Shown piece after piece: positions 29,677 through 38,887 of a stretch of 64,000 nucleotides of DNA. The position numbers and the translations under genes were made by a program. The DNA is taken from the NCBI RefSeq assembly GCF_037126175.1, contig NZ_CP146986.1, forward strand, positions 744,001-808,000. Direction: 5' to 3'. Source of the DNA: Pseudomonas sp. RSB 5.4. Its GTDB lineage: Bacteria > Pseudomonadota > Gammaproteobacteria > Pseudomonadales > Pseudomonadaceae. Every line of letters begins with the position of its first letter. Within the stretch, counting starts at the first letter, position 1. The notes below the pieces were generated by a model, which did not search any database, had not been told where the DNA came from, and worked only from the letters and a program-made list of their open reading frames with translations.

Positions 29677-30557
29677 ATGTTTTGCTCGGCCTGCGCGGCA
29701 AACCATTGCATGACCACCGCGCACGCCGCATGCGAAGCCGCTGCCGGTTGCAGGCACAAGGCGTAAATCCCGCCGGTTTTCAGCGGTGGTCCGAACGGCA
29801 CCACCAACACCCCGCGCTCGATGGACTCTGCCGCGAGCGTCATGTCCGTCACCGCAACGCCCAAGCCTCGCGCCGCCGCATCCAGTGCCAGCTCATCGAG
29901 GTTGAACGGAATGTGCCGGTAACTCTCCAGTGGCTTGCCGCCATTGGCCGCCAGCCATTCGATCCACGCCTGCCGATCGGCAGAGCGATGCAGCAACGCA
30001 AAGCGCTGCAACTCCGCGACTGATCGAGGCGCCTGCGGCAGGCTCGGCGCACACACGGGCACCAGCGTTTCCTCAAACAGCGTCAGGCAGTCTGCGTCAC
30101 TGGTTGGCTGCGGCAGATAAAGAATGTAGGCGTCGCTGTCACTGGCCGGTTCAACCACCTCGGTGGCAACGGTTTCTATCGCCAGCGAGACCTCGGGGTG
30201 GCTGAGGTAGAAGTCGTTGAGTTTGGGCAGCAGCCAGCGCACCGCCAGTGACACATGCATGCGAATGCGGAACGGGCGTTGCTGCGGAACGAGGCGCTCT
30301 TCGAGGGTTTTCAATTGTTCGAGAATGCTGACGGCGCTGGCCAGTACCTGTTCGCCTTCCGGGGTCAGGCGCAGGCTGCGGCTGGTTCTGATGAACAGCG
30401 CAACGTTGAAATGGTTTTCCAGTTGCTGGATCTGCCGGCTCACCGCGCTTTGGGTCAGGCACAGCTGTTGCGCGGCCTGGGTGAAGCTGGCGCAACGGGC
30501 GACTTCAACCAGCGTCTGCATGGCCTGCAGGGACGGTACGTGGCGGATTTTATCCAT
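29673..30557 (-). CDS. LysR family transcriptional regulator
   Basis: The 294-residue regulator has an N-terminal helix-turn-helix (ASFTQAAQQLCLTQSAVSRQ) and a LysR substrate-binding domain in the GcvA/AmpR-like style. It diverges from the FAD oxidoreductase and polyamine-binding protein genes (start 30718), the most likely targets. The gap of about 160 bp can hold the operator. Ligand unknown. Confidence 0.92.
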   Translation of the reverse strand: MDKIRHVPSLQAMQTLVEVARCASFTQAAQQLCLTQSAVSRQIQQLENHFNVALFIRTSRSLRLTPEGEQVLASAVSILEQLKTLEERLVPQQRPFRIRMHVSLAVRWLLPKLNDFYLSHPEVSLAIETVATEVVEPASDSDAYILYLPQPTSDADCLTLFEETLVPVCAPSLPQAPRSVAELQRFALLHRSADRQAWIEWLAANGGKPLESYRHIPFNLDELALDAAARGLGVAVTDMTLAAESIERGVLVVPFGPPLKTGGIYALCLQPAAASHAACAVVMQWFAAQAEQNI

Positions 30558-30717
30558 GCGTTTTCAGAATGGCTCGATGATTTTATAACGTTGGTTGGGC
30601 CAGCCAAGACCTTATAGATTTTAGCTCTGGCGGCGAACTTTACGCTTTTTCCATGCGATTCACGCATGAGCAAAGGTGAAAGGCAAGCCGTGCAACGACA
30701 GTCGAATGAGGTCAGCA

Positions 30718-32019
30718 ATGGAAAACGTATGTGGCTGGATCGCCCAGGCCGGCAGCTCGCCGCAGCGCGGTTGCCTGAGCGGTACGCAACAAGCCGACTG
30801 GCTGGTGATCGGCGGCGGCATTACCGGCCTCAGCGCCGCGCACAACCTGGCACAAATGCACCCACAGGCGCGCATCGTGGTGGTTGACCGCCAGCGTGCG
30901 GCGCAGGGTGCTTCGGCGCGCAACTCGGGGTTTGTCGTAGCCCACGAGCATCCGGCCGACAGTGAATTGATCGGCGCGCCAGGCTTTGCCGGGTTCGAAA
31001 TCGACACGGCAATTTCCCGTGCCGCCAGCGATGCGGTGCGCCAGACCATCGCGCAATATGCCATCGACTGCGACTTTCGCGACAACGGTTATTTCTTCGC
31101 CGTCAGCGACGCCGCCAAGCTCAGCCATGTCGACGCCAAACTGGCGACCTTGCGCGCCCTCGGTGCCCGCGCAGATTTTCTCCAGGGCGATGCGCTGGCG
31201 CAGAAACTCGGCACCCGGCATTACGCGGCGGGGATCTGGTGCGGCAACGGCAATGCGCTGTTGCAACCGGCCAAATACGTGAAGGTCCTGTTCAATGCGC
31301 TGCCGGGCAATGTCAGCGTTTACGAACACACCGACATCAGCAGTCTGGTGCGCATGAGCCACGGCCGGCTGCGAGCCAGCGCGGTGAGTGGCAGCGTCGA
31401 GGCCAAACGGGTGCTGGTGTGTCTGAACGCATTCATTCCCCGGGTCGGCATTCATGACAGTGCGACCTTCCCGATGGAGCTCAGCGCCAGTCTCACCCGG
31501 CCGCTCAGCGATGAAGAATTTCAGGCCATCGGCGCCGTCGAGCCGTGGGGCGTGCTGTCGACCCGGCCGCTGGGCGCCACGGTGCGCCTGACCCCGGACC
31601 GCCGGGTGATGATCCGCAACACCGCCGAATACCGCACGCGCGATTTGTCTGAAAGCGAATTGGTGCTGCGCCGCGAGCATCATGTGCGTGGTCTGCAACG
31701 ACGCTTTCCGTTCCTCGGCGCGCAAGACATCCAGTACACCTGGACCGGCCACTTGAGCGCGACCCGCAGCGGTCAGGCGTTTTTTCAGAAGGTGGAAGAG
31801 GGCGTGTTTGCCGTCGCCGGTTGCAACGGTTCCGGGGTGGCGCGCGGCACGCTGTGGGGACGCTTGCTGGCGGAACTGGCGTGCGGCGTCGATTCACCGT
31901 TGCTGCAATCGGTGATGCAACGGGCCGACCCTGGCTGGCTGCCGCCGCGACCTTTTTTCGACATCGGTGCCATGCTTCGCATGCGCGTGGAGGCAGTCAG
32001 GGCCAGAACAGAGATCTGA
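30718..32019 (+). CDS. FAD-dependent oxidoreductase, PuuB-like (gamma-glutamylputrescine oxidase type)
   Basis: The 433-residue DAO-family enzyme has the FAD dinucleotide fold DWLVIGGGITGLSAAHNLAQ near the N-terminus and the ASARNSGFVVAHEHP stretch. The C-terminal FAD motif is VAGCNGSGVARGTLWG. These features match PuuB-like amine oxidases. The start MENVCGWIAQAGSSPQ at 30718 fits; a longer frame begins at 30676. It is followed 50 bp later by a polyamine-type binding protein, supporting a role in amine catabolism. Confidence 0.88.
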   Translation: MENVCGWIAQAGSSPQRGCLSGTQQADWLVIGGGITGLSAAHNLAQMHPQARIVVVDRQRAAQGASARNSGFVVAHEHPADSELIGAPGFAGFEIDTAISRAASDAVRQTIAQYAIDCDFRDNGYFFAVSDAAKLSHVDAKLATLRALGARADFLQGDALAQKLGTRHYAAGIWCGNGNALLQPAKYVKVLFNALPGNVSVYEHTDISSLVRMSHGRLRASAVSGSVEAKRVLVCLNAFIPRVGIHDSATFPMELSASLTRPLSDEEFQAIGAVEPWGVLSTRPLGATVRLTPDRRVMIRNTAEYRTRDLSESELVLRREHHVRGLQRRFPFLGAQDIQYTWTGHLSATRSGQAFFQKVEEGVFAVAGCNGSGVARGTLWGRLLAELACGVDSPLLQSVMQRADPGWLPPRPFFDIGAMLRMRVEAVRARTEI

Positions 32020-32070
32020 AGTTTCGCCTATCGCACAACAACAAAAGCCACTCAACACAGGTGACAGACC

Positions 32071-33156
32071 ATGCGCATCAACCCACTTTCCCTGGCAGTC
32101 CTGCTCACGGCCAGCACGGCCGCTTGGGCCGACGAAACCGTCAACATTTCCAACTGGAACAGCTACATCGCCGCGGACACTCTGGCCAATTTCACCCAGG
32201 CCACGGGGATCAAGACCACCTACGACATTCACGACAGCAACGAAGTGCTGGAATCGAAGTTGATGACCGGCAACACCGGTTATGACGTGGTCAGCCCGTC
32301 GAACCACTTTCTGTCGCGACTGATCAAGGCCGGGGCAATTCAGAAACTCGACCGATCGCAGCTGCCGAACTGGAAGAACCTCGACCCGGTACTGCTGCAA
32401 AAACTTGAAGTCAACGATCCCGGCAATCAGTACGGTTACCCCTACATGTGGGGCACGGCCGGTATCGGTTACAACGTCGAGAAGATCAAGGCGATTTTCG
32501 GCAACACCGATGTCACGCAGTCATGGGACTTTTTCTTCAAGGAAGAAAACATCAAGAAGCTGAGCCAGTGCGGCGTGGCGTTCATCGACAACCCGACCCA
32601 GGTGCTGCCGATCACGCTCAACTACCTGCACTTGCCAGCACACAGTCACGAACCGGCGGATTACAAACAAGCCGAGCAGGCGCTGCTGAAGATTCGTCCG
32701 TACATTCAGTACTTCCACGCCTCGAAGTACATCAGCGACCTGGCCAACGGCAACGTCTGCGCGGTGATCGGCTTCAATGGTGACATCGTCCAGGCCGCGG
32801 CCAGCGCGAAAGACGCCAGGAATGGCATCAACATCGCCTACTCGATCCCTAAAGAAGGCACGACGCTGTGGTTCGACATGGTGGTCATGCCCAAAAACGC
32901 GCCGCATGAAAAGAACGGTTACGCCTACATGAACTACCTCCTTGACCCCAAAGTGGTGGCCAACATCAGCAACAGCATTCATTACGCCAATCCCAATGCG
33001 GCGGCTGATCAGTACCTCAACGCGGACGTGAAGCAGGATTCGGCCATCTACCCGCCCAAGGACGTGATGCAACGGTTGTTCACCGTGGAAGAGCTGCCGG
33101 CGGCGATTGCGCGGTTGTCGACGCGGTTGTGGACGAAATTGAAAACCAATACCTGA
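32071..33156 (+). CDS. Periplasmic polyamine-binding protein, PotF/SpuD-like
   Basis: The 361-residue solute-binding protein has a signal peptide (MRINPLSLAVLLTASTAAWA). The mature start is DETVNISNWNSYIA, typical of putrescine/spermidine-binding proteins, with a conserved NGDIVQAA segment. No ABC permease or ATPase gene lies nearby. It is probably cotranscribed with the FAD oxidase. A second PotF-like protein is at 42469-43584. Confidence 0.92.
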   Translation: MRINPLSLAVLLTASTAAWADETVNISNWNSYIAADTLANFTQATGIKTTYDIHDSNEVLESKLMTGNTGYDVVSPSNHFLSRLIKAGAIQKLDRSQLPNWKNLDPVLLQKLEVNDPGNQYGYPYMWGTAGIGYNVEKIKAIFGNTDVTQSWDFFFKEENIKKLSQCGVAFIDNPTQVLPITLNYLHLPAHSHEPADYKQAEQALLKIRPYIQYFHASKYISDLANGNVCAVIGFNGDIVQAAASAKDARNGINIAYSIPKEGTTLWFDMVVMPKNAPHEKNGYAYMNYLLDPKVVANISNSIHYANPNAAADQYLNADVKQDSAIYPPKDVMQRLFTVEELPAAIARLSTRLWTKLKTNT

Positions 33157-33320
33157 TGGCAACCACCCTGTGCAGGGGCGATGGCGCCAGCGCCTGCACG
33201 GAGTGTGCGTCAGACCCACTTCATGAAACTTGTCGGGGTTGATACTAAAAAGCCACTGCCTCCGGTAGAGTGTGCGCCGCCCGAGAGATGGATCCCGGGC
33301 TAACACCCATGGAGTTTGCA

Positions 33321-33656
33321 GTGAAATATCTGAGCAAAGTAGTCGCCGCCGCACTGTTCGGTGTGGTTCTGGCAGGTTGCACCGGCACCCCGATGAACAC
33401 CAAGCAATATGACAGCAGTCAATACACCGTGATTGGCCACAGTGAAGCTACCGCCACCGGTCTGATGCTGTTCGGCGTAATCCCGATCCAACAGAACAAC
33501 CGCTTCGTGCGCGCGCAGACTGCGGCCATCAAAGCCAAGGGCGGCGATGCCATGATCAATACCCAAGTTCAGGAAAACTGGTTCTGGGCATGGGTTCTGA
33601 GCGGCTACACCACCAAGATTTCCGGTGATGTGATCAAGCTGAAAACCGTGCAGTAA
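33321..33656 (+). CDS. Predicted lipoprotein, unknown function
   Basis: The 111-residue product starts at GTG 33321 (GGAG at 33311 spaced well), giving a signal with lipobox LAGC: VKYLSKVVAAALFGVVLAGC. An upstream ATG at 33309 has no RBS. The mature part has one conserved-looking core (GLMLFGVIPIQQNNRFVRAQ) and a Trp-rich WFWAWVLSGYTTK. I do not assign a family. A strong terminator follows. Confidence 0.75.
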   Translation: MKYLSKVVAAALFGVVLAGCTGTPMNTKQYDSSQYTVIGHSEATATGLMLFGVIPIQQNNRFVRAQTAAIKAKGGDAMINTQVQENWFWAWVLSGYTTKISGDVIKLKTVQ

Positions 33657-33671
33657 ACCGCGGTTGAACGC

Positions 33672-33702
33672 AAAAGCCCGGCTGATCAGGCCGGGCTTTT
33701 TT
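33672..33702. terminator. Rho-independent terminator
   Basis: Stem AGCCCGGC/GCCGGGCT (33675-33682 and 33690-33697), then a T run. With A's on its 5' side it could also serve the leftward gene ending at 33722. Confidence 0.88.
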
Positions 33703-33721
33703 ATGGGCTGGTGGCGTTGAT

Positions 33722-34162
33722 TCAGGCGACGCGGCGCTCGTTCAAACGATCCGCACCACCTTCGGCCACGCGGCGTTCCAGCAGACGATCCGAGCCACCT
33801 TCGGCCACACGGCGTTCCAGCAGACGATCCGAGCCACCTTCAGCCACGCGGCGTTCCAGCAGACGATCCGAGCCACCTTCAGCCACGCGGCGTTCCAGCA
33901 GACGATCCGAGCCACCTTCGGCCACGCGGCGTTCCAGCAGACGATCCGAGCCACCTTCAGCCACGCGGCGTTCCAGCAGACGATCCGAGCCACCTTCAGC
34001 CAAGCGGCGTTCCAGCAGACGATCCGAACCACCTTCAGCCAAACGGCTTTCAATCAACTTGTCCGAGCTGCCTTCAACGACCAGGGTGTGAGCGGGCGTT
34101 GCTGCAAAAGCGTTAACTGCGAGAACCGAGAAAGCGATGCCGAGGATGGTTTGGCGTTTCAT
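33722..34162 (-). CDS. Exported tandem-repeat protein (13-residue repeat); often labelled 'phage infection protein'
   Basis: The 146-residue product has a signal peptide (MKRQTILGIAFSVLAVNAFA) and then eight full 13-residue units plus a 10-residue end unit, consensus SDRLLERRVAEGG. At DNA level this is a 39-bp tandem repeat, nearly identical in the middle and diverged at both ends. Each unit is charged and amphipathic. GGAG lies nine bases before the ATG. From memory similar Pseudomonas proteins carry the name 'phage infection protein' without proof; function unknown. Confidence 0.8.
   Translation of the reverse strand: MKRQTILGIAFSVLAVNAFAATPAHTLVVEGSSDKLIESRLAEGGSDRLLERRLAEGGSDRLLERRVAEGGSDRLLERRVAEGGSDRLLERRVAEGGSDRLLERRVAEGGSDRLLERRVAEGGSDRLLERRVAEGGADRLNERRVA
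33729..34066. repeat. 39-bp tandem repeat within the 33722-34162 gene
   Basis: About nine copies of a unit containing GTTCCAGCAGACGATCCGAG repeat every 39 bases. Copies in the middle differ by one or two bases, a sign of recent unit duplication or homogenisation. Confidence 0.92.
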
Positions 34163-34286
34163 GATCGTGTGCTCCGGGGTGTATTGGGTTGGTATGGAGC
34201 GGATGTTACGCCGCGGAGTTTTTATGAGAACTTCATTGACGTGATGGTCACTATCGACGCCAGCGATGTGTGCCAGACCCCCTGTT

Positions 34287-34856
34287 CTAGAGATGTTCCG
34301 CGCGAATGCACAGCTCTCCGGTGGCGCGGGTCAGGGCCAGGTCGTGCAGTGCGTCATAGGTCAGCCCCTGGCGAGCCTGGGCCAGCAAGGCCGGGCAATT
34401 CGGGGCGCGGCGATACGGCGCGAAGTCGGAATACTGGCGCAGCAGGCGGGTCTGCAACTCGTCCAGGCGCGGACGAATTTGCCTGGCCAGATCCGGACGC
34501 GGAGTGTCCGGCGCCACACCGGCCGTTTGCCATTGTGCGAGCAATCCATACTGCACCAATTTGTTGGCCTCCATTTGCGCCGCAATCAACTGCGCAACGT
34601 CTTCGGGGTCGAGCTGGCGTTCGGTCGCCAAGGTGCGGGCATTGGCGATGACCTGAGCTTCGCGCGGGCTGTCCTGAATCGGCTTGCCGCTGTCCCATTT
34701 GGTCAGCGCTACCAGATCGCCGATGTTCAGGCGTTCGTTCAATGTCGCCAGCAAGGGGCGCAACGCTTCGGCGGGAGCGGAGGCTTCGGCGGCACCAGCA
34801 ATGTGGCTGAAAACAACCAGCACGGAACAGGTCAGAGCATTTCGCAGAAGAGGCAT
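34287..34856 (-). CDS. Periplasmic chorismate mutase (AroQ-gamma)
   Basis: The 189-residue protein has a signal peptide (MPLLRNALTCSVLVVFSHIAGA) and an all-helical AroQ domain with the active-site stretches LNERLNIGDLVALTKWDSGK and DPEDVAQLIAAQMEANKLVQ. It converts chorismate to prephenate outside the cytoplasm, the secreted *AroQ class. The start at 34856 follows the family; the open frame extends to 34937. It diverges from a MATE gene. Confidence 0.9.
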   Translation of the reverse strand: MPLLRNALTCSVLVVFSHIAGAAEASAPAEALRPLLATLNERLNIGDLVALTKWDSGKPIQDSPREAQVIANARTLATERQLDPEDVAQLIAAQMEANKLVQYGLLAQWQTAGVAPDTPRPDLARQIRPRLDELQTRLLRQYSDFAPYRRAPNCPALLAQARQGLTYDALHDLALTRATGELCIRAEHL

Positions 34857-34982
34857 GGCAAGGCGCGATCCAATGATAAGAGTGCCGCCATTTAAGCCTT
34901 GCGCCGAGGTCATGTCGACTGACTTTAACCCGCGCATCTAGCGTAATATCCATCGCATCTCCCACCCCGAGACGGATCCTCA

Positions 34983-36341
34983 ATGCAAACCCCTGCCACC
35001 ACCAAACCCCTTTGGCAAACCTACCTGCTGTTCCTCGCGCCGATGGTGCTGTCGAACTTCCTGCAATCGATGTCGGGCACGATCAACAGCATCTACATCG
35101 GGCAGATGCTCGGCACTCAGGCGTTGGCAGCGGTGTCGGGGATGTTTCCGATCATCTTTTTCTTCATCGCGCTGGTGATCGGTCTGGGCGCAGGGGCCGG
35201 GGTGTTGATCGGTCAGGCGTGGGGCGCACGTGAGGCGCACATGGTCAAGGCGATCGCCGGGGCAACGCTGTTGCTGGGGGTATTGATCGGCTTGCTTGCG
35301 GCGGTGCTGGGCAGTGTGTTTGCGCGGCAGGCGTTGCAGGGGCTGGGGACGCCTGCGGATGTGCTGGATGATGCGGTGGCGTATGCGCACGTGATGATGT
35401 GGATTCTGCCGTCGATGCTGGTGTTTGTGCTGTTCACGCAGTTGCTGCGCGGGGTCAGTGACACCGTGTCACCGCTGTTGGCGCTGATCGTGTCGACCTC
35501 GGTCGGGCTGGCGCTGACCCCGGCGTTGATTCGTGGCTGGTTCGGTTTGCCCCAGTTGGGAATCCAGAGCGCCGCCTTCGCCGGTCTGGCCGGTAACCTG
35601 TCGGCGATGGCGTGGCTGGCCTGGCGGCTGATTCGCAAGCACCACCCGCTGGCCCCAGACCGCGAGTTCTTCGCGGCACTGCGGCTGGACGGGGCGATTC
35701 TGGGCAAGGTGCTGCGCATCGGTCTGCCGACCGGGGTGCAGATGATTGTGCTGTCGCTGTCGGAGCTGGTGATCCTGGCGCTGGTGAATCAGCACGGTTC
35801 CCAGGCGACGGCGGCGTATGGCGCGGTCACGCAGATCGTCAACTACGTGCAGTTTCCGGCGCTGTCGATTGCGATCACCGCGTCGATCCTCGGCGCGCAG
35901 GCCATCGGTGCCGGGCAACTGCAGCGCATGGGGCCGATCCTGCGCACCGGGCTGCTGATCAACGTGTGCCTGACCGGTGGCTTGATCGTGCTCGGTTACC
36001 TGTTGTCGCACTGGTTGCTGGGATTGTTCCTGACCGAGGATTCGACCCGGGTGATGGCCGAACATTTGCTGCACATCATGCTCTGGAGCCTGCTGGTGTT
36101 TGGTTTTCAGGCGATCATCGGCGGGATCATGCGTGCCAGTGGCACGGTGCTGGTGCCGGTGGCCATTGCGATTATCTGTGTGGTTGGCGTGCAGTTACCG
36201 GCGGCTTACTGGCTGGATGGGCAGTACGGTTTGCAGGGGGTGTGGATGGCGTTTCCGGTGGCGTATCTGGGCATGCTGGTGTTGCAGACGCTGTATTACA
36301 AGCTGGTCTGGCAGCATCAGAAGATCGAGCGGCTGGTCTGA
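34983..36341 (+). CDS. MATE family efflux transporter
   Basis: The 452-residue inner-membrane protein has twelve hydrophobic segments and the MATE-like start LFLAPMVLSNFLQSMSGTIN, with two similar halves (the second begins near LGKVLRIGLPTGVQM). It is probably a Na+- or H+-coupled multidrug exporter. Substrate unknown. A terminator follows. Confidence 0.93.
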   Translation: MQTPATTKPLWQTYLLFLAPMVLSNFLQSMSGTINSIYIGQMLGTQALAAVSGMFPIIFFFIALVIGLGAGAGVLIGQAWGAREAHMVKAIAGATLLLGVLIGLLAAVLGSVFARQALQGLGTPADVLDDAVAYAHVMMWILPSMLVFVLFTQLLRGVSDTVSPLLALIVSTSVGLALTPALIRGWFGLPQLGIQSAAFAGLAGNLSAMAWLAWRLIRKHHPLAPDREFFAALRLDGAILGKVLRIGLPTGVQMIVLSLSELVILALVNQHGSQATAAYGAVTQIVNYVQFPALSIAITASILGAQAIGAGQLQRMGPILRTGLLINVCLTGGLIVLGYLLSHWLLGLFLTEDSTRVMAEHLLHIMLWSLLVFGFQAIIGGIMRASGTVLVPVAIAIICVVGVQLPAAYWLDGQYGLQGVWMAFPVAYLGMLVLQTLYYKLVWQHQKIERLV

Positions 36342-36348
36342 AGCAATG

Positions 36349-36379
36349 AGAAGGGCCAGCCTTCGGGGCGGCCCTTTTT
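36349..36379 (+). terminator. Rho-independent terminator after the MATE gene
   Basis: AAGGGCC pairs with GGCCCTT, followed by a T run. Confidence 0.85.
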
Positions 36380-36451
36380 TGTCTCGCTGGCATTGTCGAT
36401 CAAAGCGTCGTAGCTTATCCGCCATAACAATAAGGACGCTTGAGGGTATCG

Positions 36452-37447
36452 ATGGGAGCTTTTCGTCTGTTGCTGGCTGTTCTGGTCGCCGTTTCTCATA
36501 TGGGCAAGACGGTCGCAGGGTTCAACCCGGGAGTGGTCGCGGTCATCTCCTTTTTGATCATCAGCGGTTTTGTCATGACCTCGCTGATCGAGCGCAACTA
36601 CAGCGTCCCCGAGAAAATCGGCCTGTTCTACGTGGACAGGGCCTTGCGGTTGTACCCGCAGTTCCTGTTTTACTTCGTCCTTTCTTGTACGGTGATCCAT
36701 TTCCTTCTGCCCGGCACCCCTCAGGCGGCTGAACTGACGTTCAAAACGATCGCCAGCAGTGTGCTCATGCTGCCGCTCGGCTTCTACATGTTCGGAGTGG
36801 CGGGAACCGAAATCGTCCCCCCGGCCTGGTCGCTCGGCCTGGAGATGTGCTTCTACCTGGTGATCCCGTTCCTGCTGATTTTCAAGCTGCGGGGCGCTGC
36901 ATTTGTGCTCTCTGCCGGCATTTTCATGTTGGCGTGTCTGGGTTACCTCAACACCGATATCTACGGTTATCGCTTGCTGCCCGGTGTACTTTTTATCTTT
37001 CTGTGCGGCAGTTATCTGTACCAGCCTCAGGCCAAAGGCCTGGCGATCGCCGCCGGTACGGCGGTGCTGGCAGGGTTGCTCTTCGTCGCGATCATGGCAG
37101 GGCTGATCGAACGTCGTCCGTTCAACGCGGAGGTGAGTCTGGGTATCGTGTTGGGCGTCCCGGCGGTGTATCTGCTGACTCGATGCAAATATCATCGGGT
37201 TGACGAGTTCCTCGGCAACATCAGTTACGGGGTGTTCCTCAATCACTTTGTGGTGATGTACTTTTTGCGCGGTTTCTGGCCGGTTGCCTACGACGCCCAT
37301 ATCGTGGTGGCGGTGCTGGTGCTGGCCTTTGCGCTGAGCGGAGTTTCCTACTACTGCGTCGAACGCCCGGCGCTGAAGCTGCGCCATCGCCTGCGGCGCG
37401 GGCAGCGGCAGAGCGTTCAAACCCAGCGCGCCGAGACGACTGCCTGA
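36452..37447 (+). CDS. Acyltransferase family 3 membrane protein (OafA-like)
   Basis: The 331-residue protein has about ten membrane segments, the RALRLYPQFLFYF motif near residue 65 and PAWSLGLEMCFYLVIPFLL. These match acyltransferase-3 proteins that O-acylate surface polysaccharide. Two differences from larger members: no SGNH domain and a short N-terminus without the usual RAIAVLLV start. GAGGG six bases upstream supports the ATG at 36452; the frame could otherwise start at TTG 36440. Confidence 0.87.
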   Translation: MGAFRLLLAVLVAVSHMGKTVAGFNPGVVAVISFLIISGFVMTSLIERNYSVPEKIGLFYVDRALRLYPQFLFYFVLSCTVIHFLLPGTPQAAELTFKTIASSVLMLPLGFYMFGVAGTEIVPPAWSLGLEMCFYLVIPFLLIFKLRGAAFVLSAGIFMLACLGYLNTDIYGYRLLPGVLFIFLCGSYLYQPQAKGLAIAAGTAVLAGLLFVAIMAGLIERRPFNAEVSLGIVLGVPAVYLLTRCKYHRVDEFLGNISYGVFLNHFVVMYFLRGFWPVAYDAHIVVAVLVLAFALSGVSYYCVERPALKLRHRLRRGQRQSVQTQRAETTA

Positions 37448-37539
37448 GCCAATTCGGCGGACAGATGACATGGCGCAACCGCCGGTTGTTTGCTTAAGTC
37501 AGTCGAGGCCTTGAAGGTTTGGCCTGTCCGGAGAATCCC

Positions 37540-38100
37540 ATGCGTGCCCGATTCACCGCTGCGGCATTGTTTGCCTGCCTGTGTGCCACGAGCGCAGCGC
37601 AGGCCGTTGAATACAACCGTGTCAACACCACCGCCAGCCAGATCAGTTTCACTTACAACCAGATGGGCTCGCGGATGTACGGCACCTTTGGCAAGTTCGA
37701 GGCGACGCTACAGTTCGACAGTGACAACCTCGCCAGCGCCCATACCACGTTGCACATCGACCTCAACAGCATCGACGCCGGCAGCGAGGACGCCAACACC
37801 GAGCTGGTGAAGCCGGCGTGGTTCGATACGCAGCGCTTTCCCGTGGCGGTGTTCGAGTCCAGCCGTTTTACCCGGGTCACGGGCAATCATTATCTGATCG
37901 CCGGCCAGCTCACCCTCAAGGGCATCACCCGCGAGGTGCAGGTGCCGGTCGAGTTTAAACCGGACAGTTCGATCGGCATTTTCGACGGTGAACTGGTGCT
38001 CAAGCGTGACCAGTTCGGACTCGGGGCGGGGGAGTGGGCGGACACTGTGGTGTCCAACGACATCGCGATCAAGTTCAAGGTGGTGGCGCCACAGCAGTGA
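37540..38100 (+). CDS. YceI family periplasmic protein
   Basis: The 186-residue lipocalin-like protein has a signal peptide (MRARFTAAALFACLCATSAAQA) and the YceI pattern: ISFTYNQMGSRMYGTFGKF, then HLTLKGITREV-type GQLTLKGITREVQVPVEF. Family members bind isoprenoid or similar lipids in the periplasm. It starts 92 bp after the acyltransferase and may be on the same transcript. Confidence 0.9.
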   Translation: MRARFTAAALFACLCATSAAQAVEYNRVNTTASQISFTYNQMGSRMYGTFGKFEATLQFDSDNLASAHTTLHIDLNSIDAGSEDANTELVKPAWFDTQRFPVAVFESSRFTRVTGNHYLIAGQLTLKGITREVQVPVEFKPDSSIGIFDGELVLKRDQFGLGAGEWADTVVSNDIAIKFKVVAPQQ

Positions 38101-38115
38101 CGCCACCGCTGGCGA

Positions 38116-38328
38116 TCAATACGCGCGCCAGTGTCCCGGCGCCCAGCGCCACTCATGGCCATCCCAGCGATAGTGGCCTGCAACCCAGTGGTAACCGGGT
38201 GCTGGCATGACCGGCACGACTTCAACCGGCGGTGGCGGTCGATGCGGCCGGACCGGCTCGACGATGCAGCCGGACAAGGAGATCGCGACCAGAGAGGCAA
38301 CGAGCAGGGTTTTCAGGTTTCGCGACAT
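38116..38328 (-). CDS. Small YXWGXW-repeat lipoprotein
   Basis: The 70-residue product has a lipobox (MSRNLKTLLVASLVAISLSG then Cys) and a mature part ending with two W-x-x-G-x-W-type units (GYHWVAGHYRW, WRWAPGHWRAY). These short aromatic repeats form small beta-rich envelope proteins of unknown function. It lies downstream of a second repeat protein on the same strand. Confidence 0.82.
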   Translation of the reverse strand: MSRNLKTLLVASLVAISLSGCIVEPVRPHRPPPPVEVVPVMPAPGYHWVAGHYRWDGHEWRWAPGHWRAY

Positions 38329-38369
38329 GGCGGTCTTCCCGGTAGATGAGTTGTTGTTGCCGAGCGGGT

Positions 38370-38693
38370 TCAACGGGCCCAGTGGCCTTCGACCCAATAC
38401 CAGTTAGGCCCGCGCGCCTGCCAGTGGCCTGGTCGCCAGTGCGCGCCGTACCTCACCGGTTGCCAATGACCGGGCATCCACACGTAGCCGCGTCCTTCCC
38501 AGCGCCAATGGCCCTGATCCCAGATATAACCGGGGCGCGGGCCGGGCATCACTTCCATGCGCATCGGCGGCGGTGCCTGCTGAATGTAAACCGGGGGTTG
38601 TGCAAACACCGGGGTGCTGGCCAGCGCTGCCAGGGTCAGCGGCACCAGCAACAAGGCTTGCCGCCATTTGAACAGAGAACGCAAAACGTTCAT
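38370..38693 (-). CDS. YXWGXW-repeat exported protein
   Basis: The 107-residue product has a signal peptide (to about residue 31, ending VFA) and four to five W-x-x-G-H-W units: YIWDQGHWRW, YVWMPGHWQP, AHWRPGHWQA, YWVEGHWAR. It lacks a lipobox Cys, unlike its neighbour. GAGG precedes the ATG. The two genes look like relatives by duplication, with 41 bp between them. Confidence 0.83.
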   Translation of the reverse strand: MNVLRSLFKWRQALLLVPLTLAALASTPVFAQPPVYIQQAPPPMRMEVMPGPRPGYIWDQGHWRWEGRGYVWMPGHWQPVRYGAHWRPGHWQARGPNWYWVEGHWAR

Positions 38694-38887
38694 GTGAACT
38701 CCTCAAGGCCTGCGTTAAAAAAGTGAACGCAGCTGAAGAATTGGACGCTAAATCGGCGAAAGATCCGAGCCTTGGCAGATGAAATTTTCTTCAGGTCAAC
38801 CGTCAGCTTGCTTCGGTATTTCCTGCGACGGTGGCAGGCGTCGGGACACGGTATGATGTCGCGGTTTTCCGCCGGAGTTCAGTTGTC

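Noticed and set aside
33729..34066. CRISPR or VNTR outside a gene
   Set aside because: The 39-bp repeats are a multiple of three and lie fully in frame within a gene with signal peptide and RBS.
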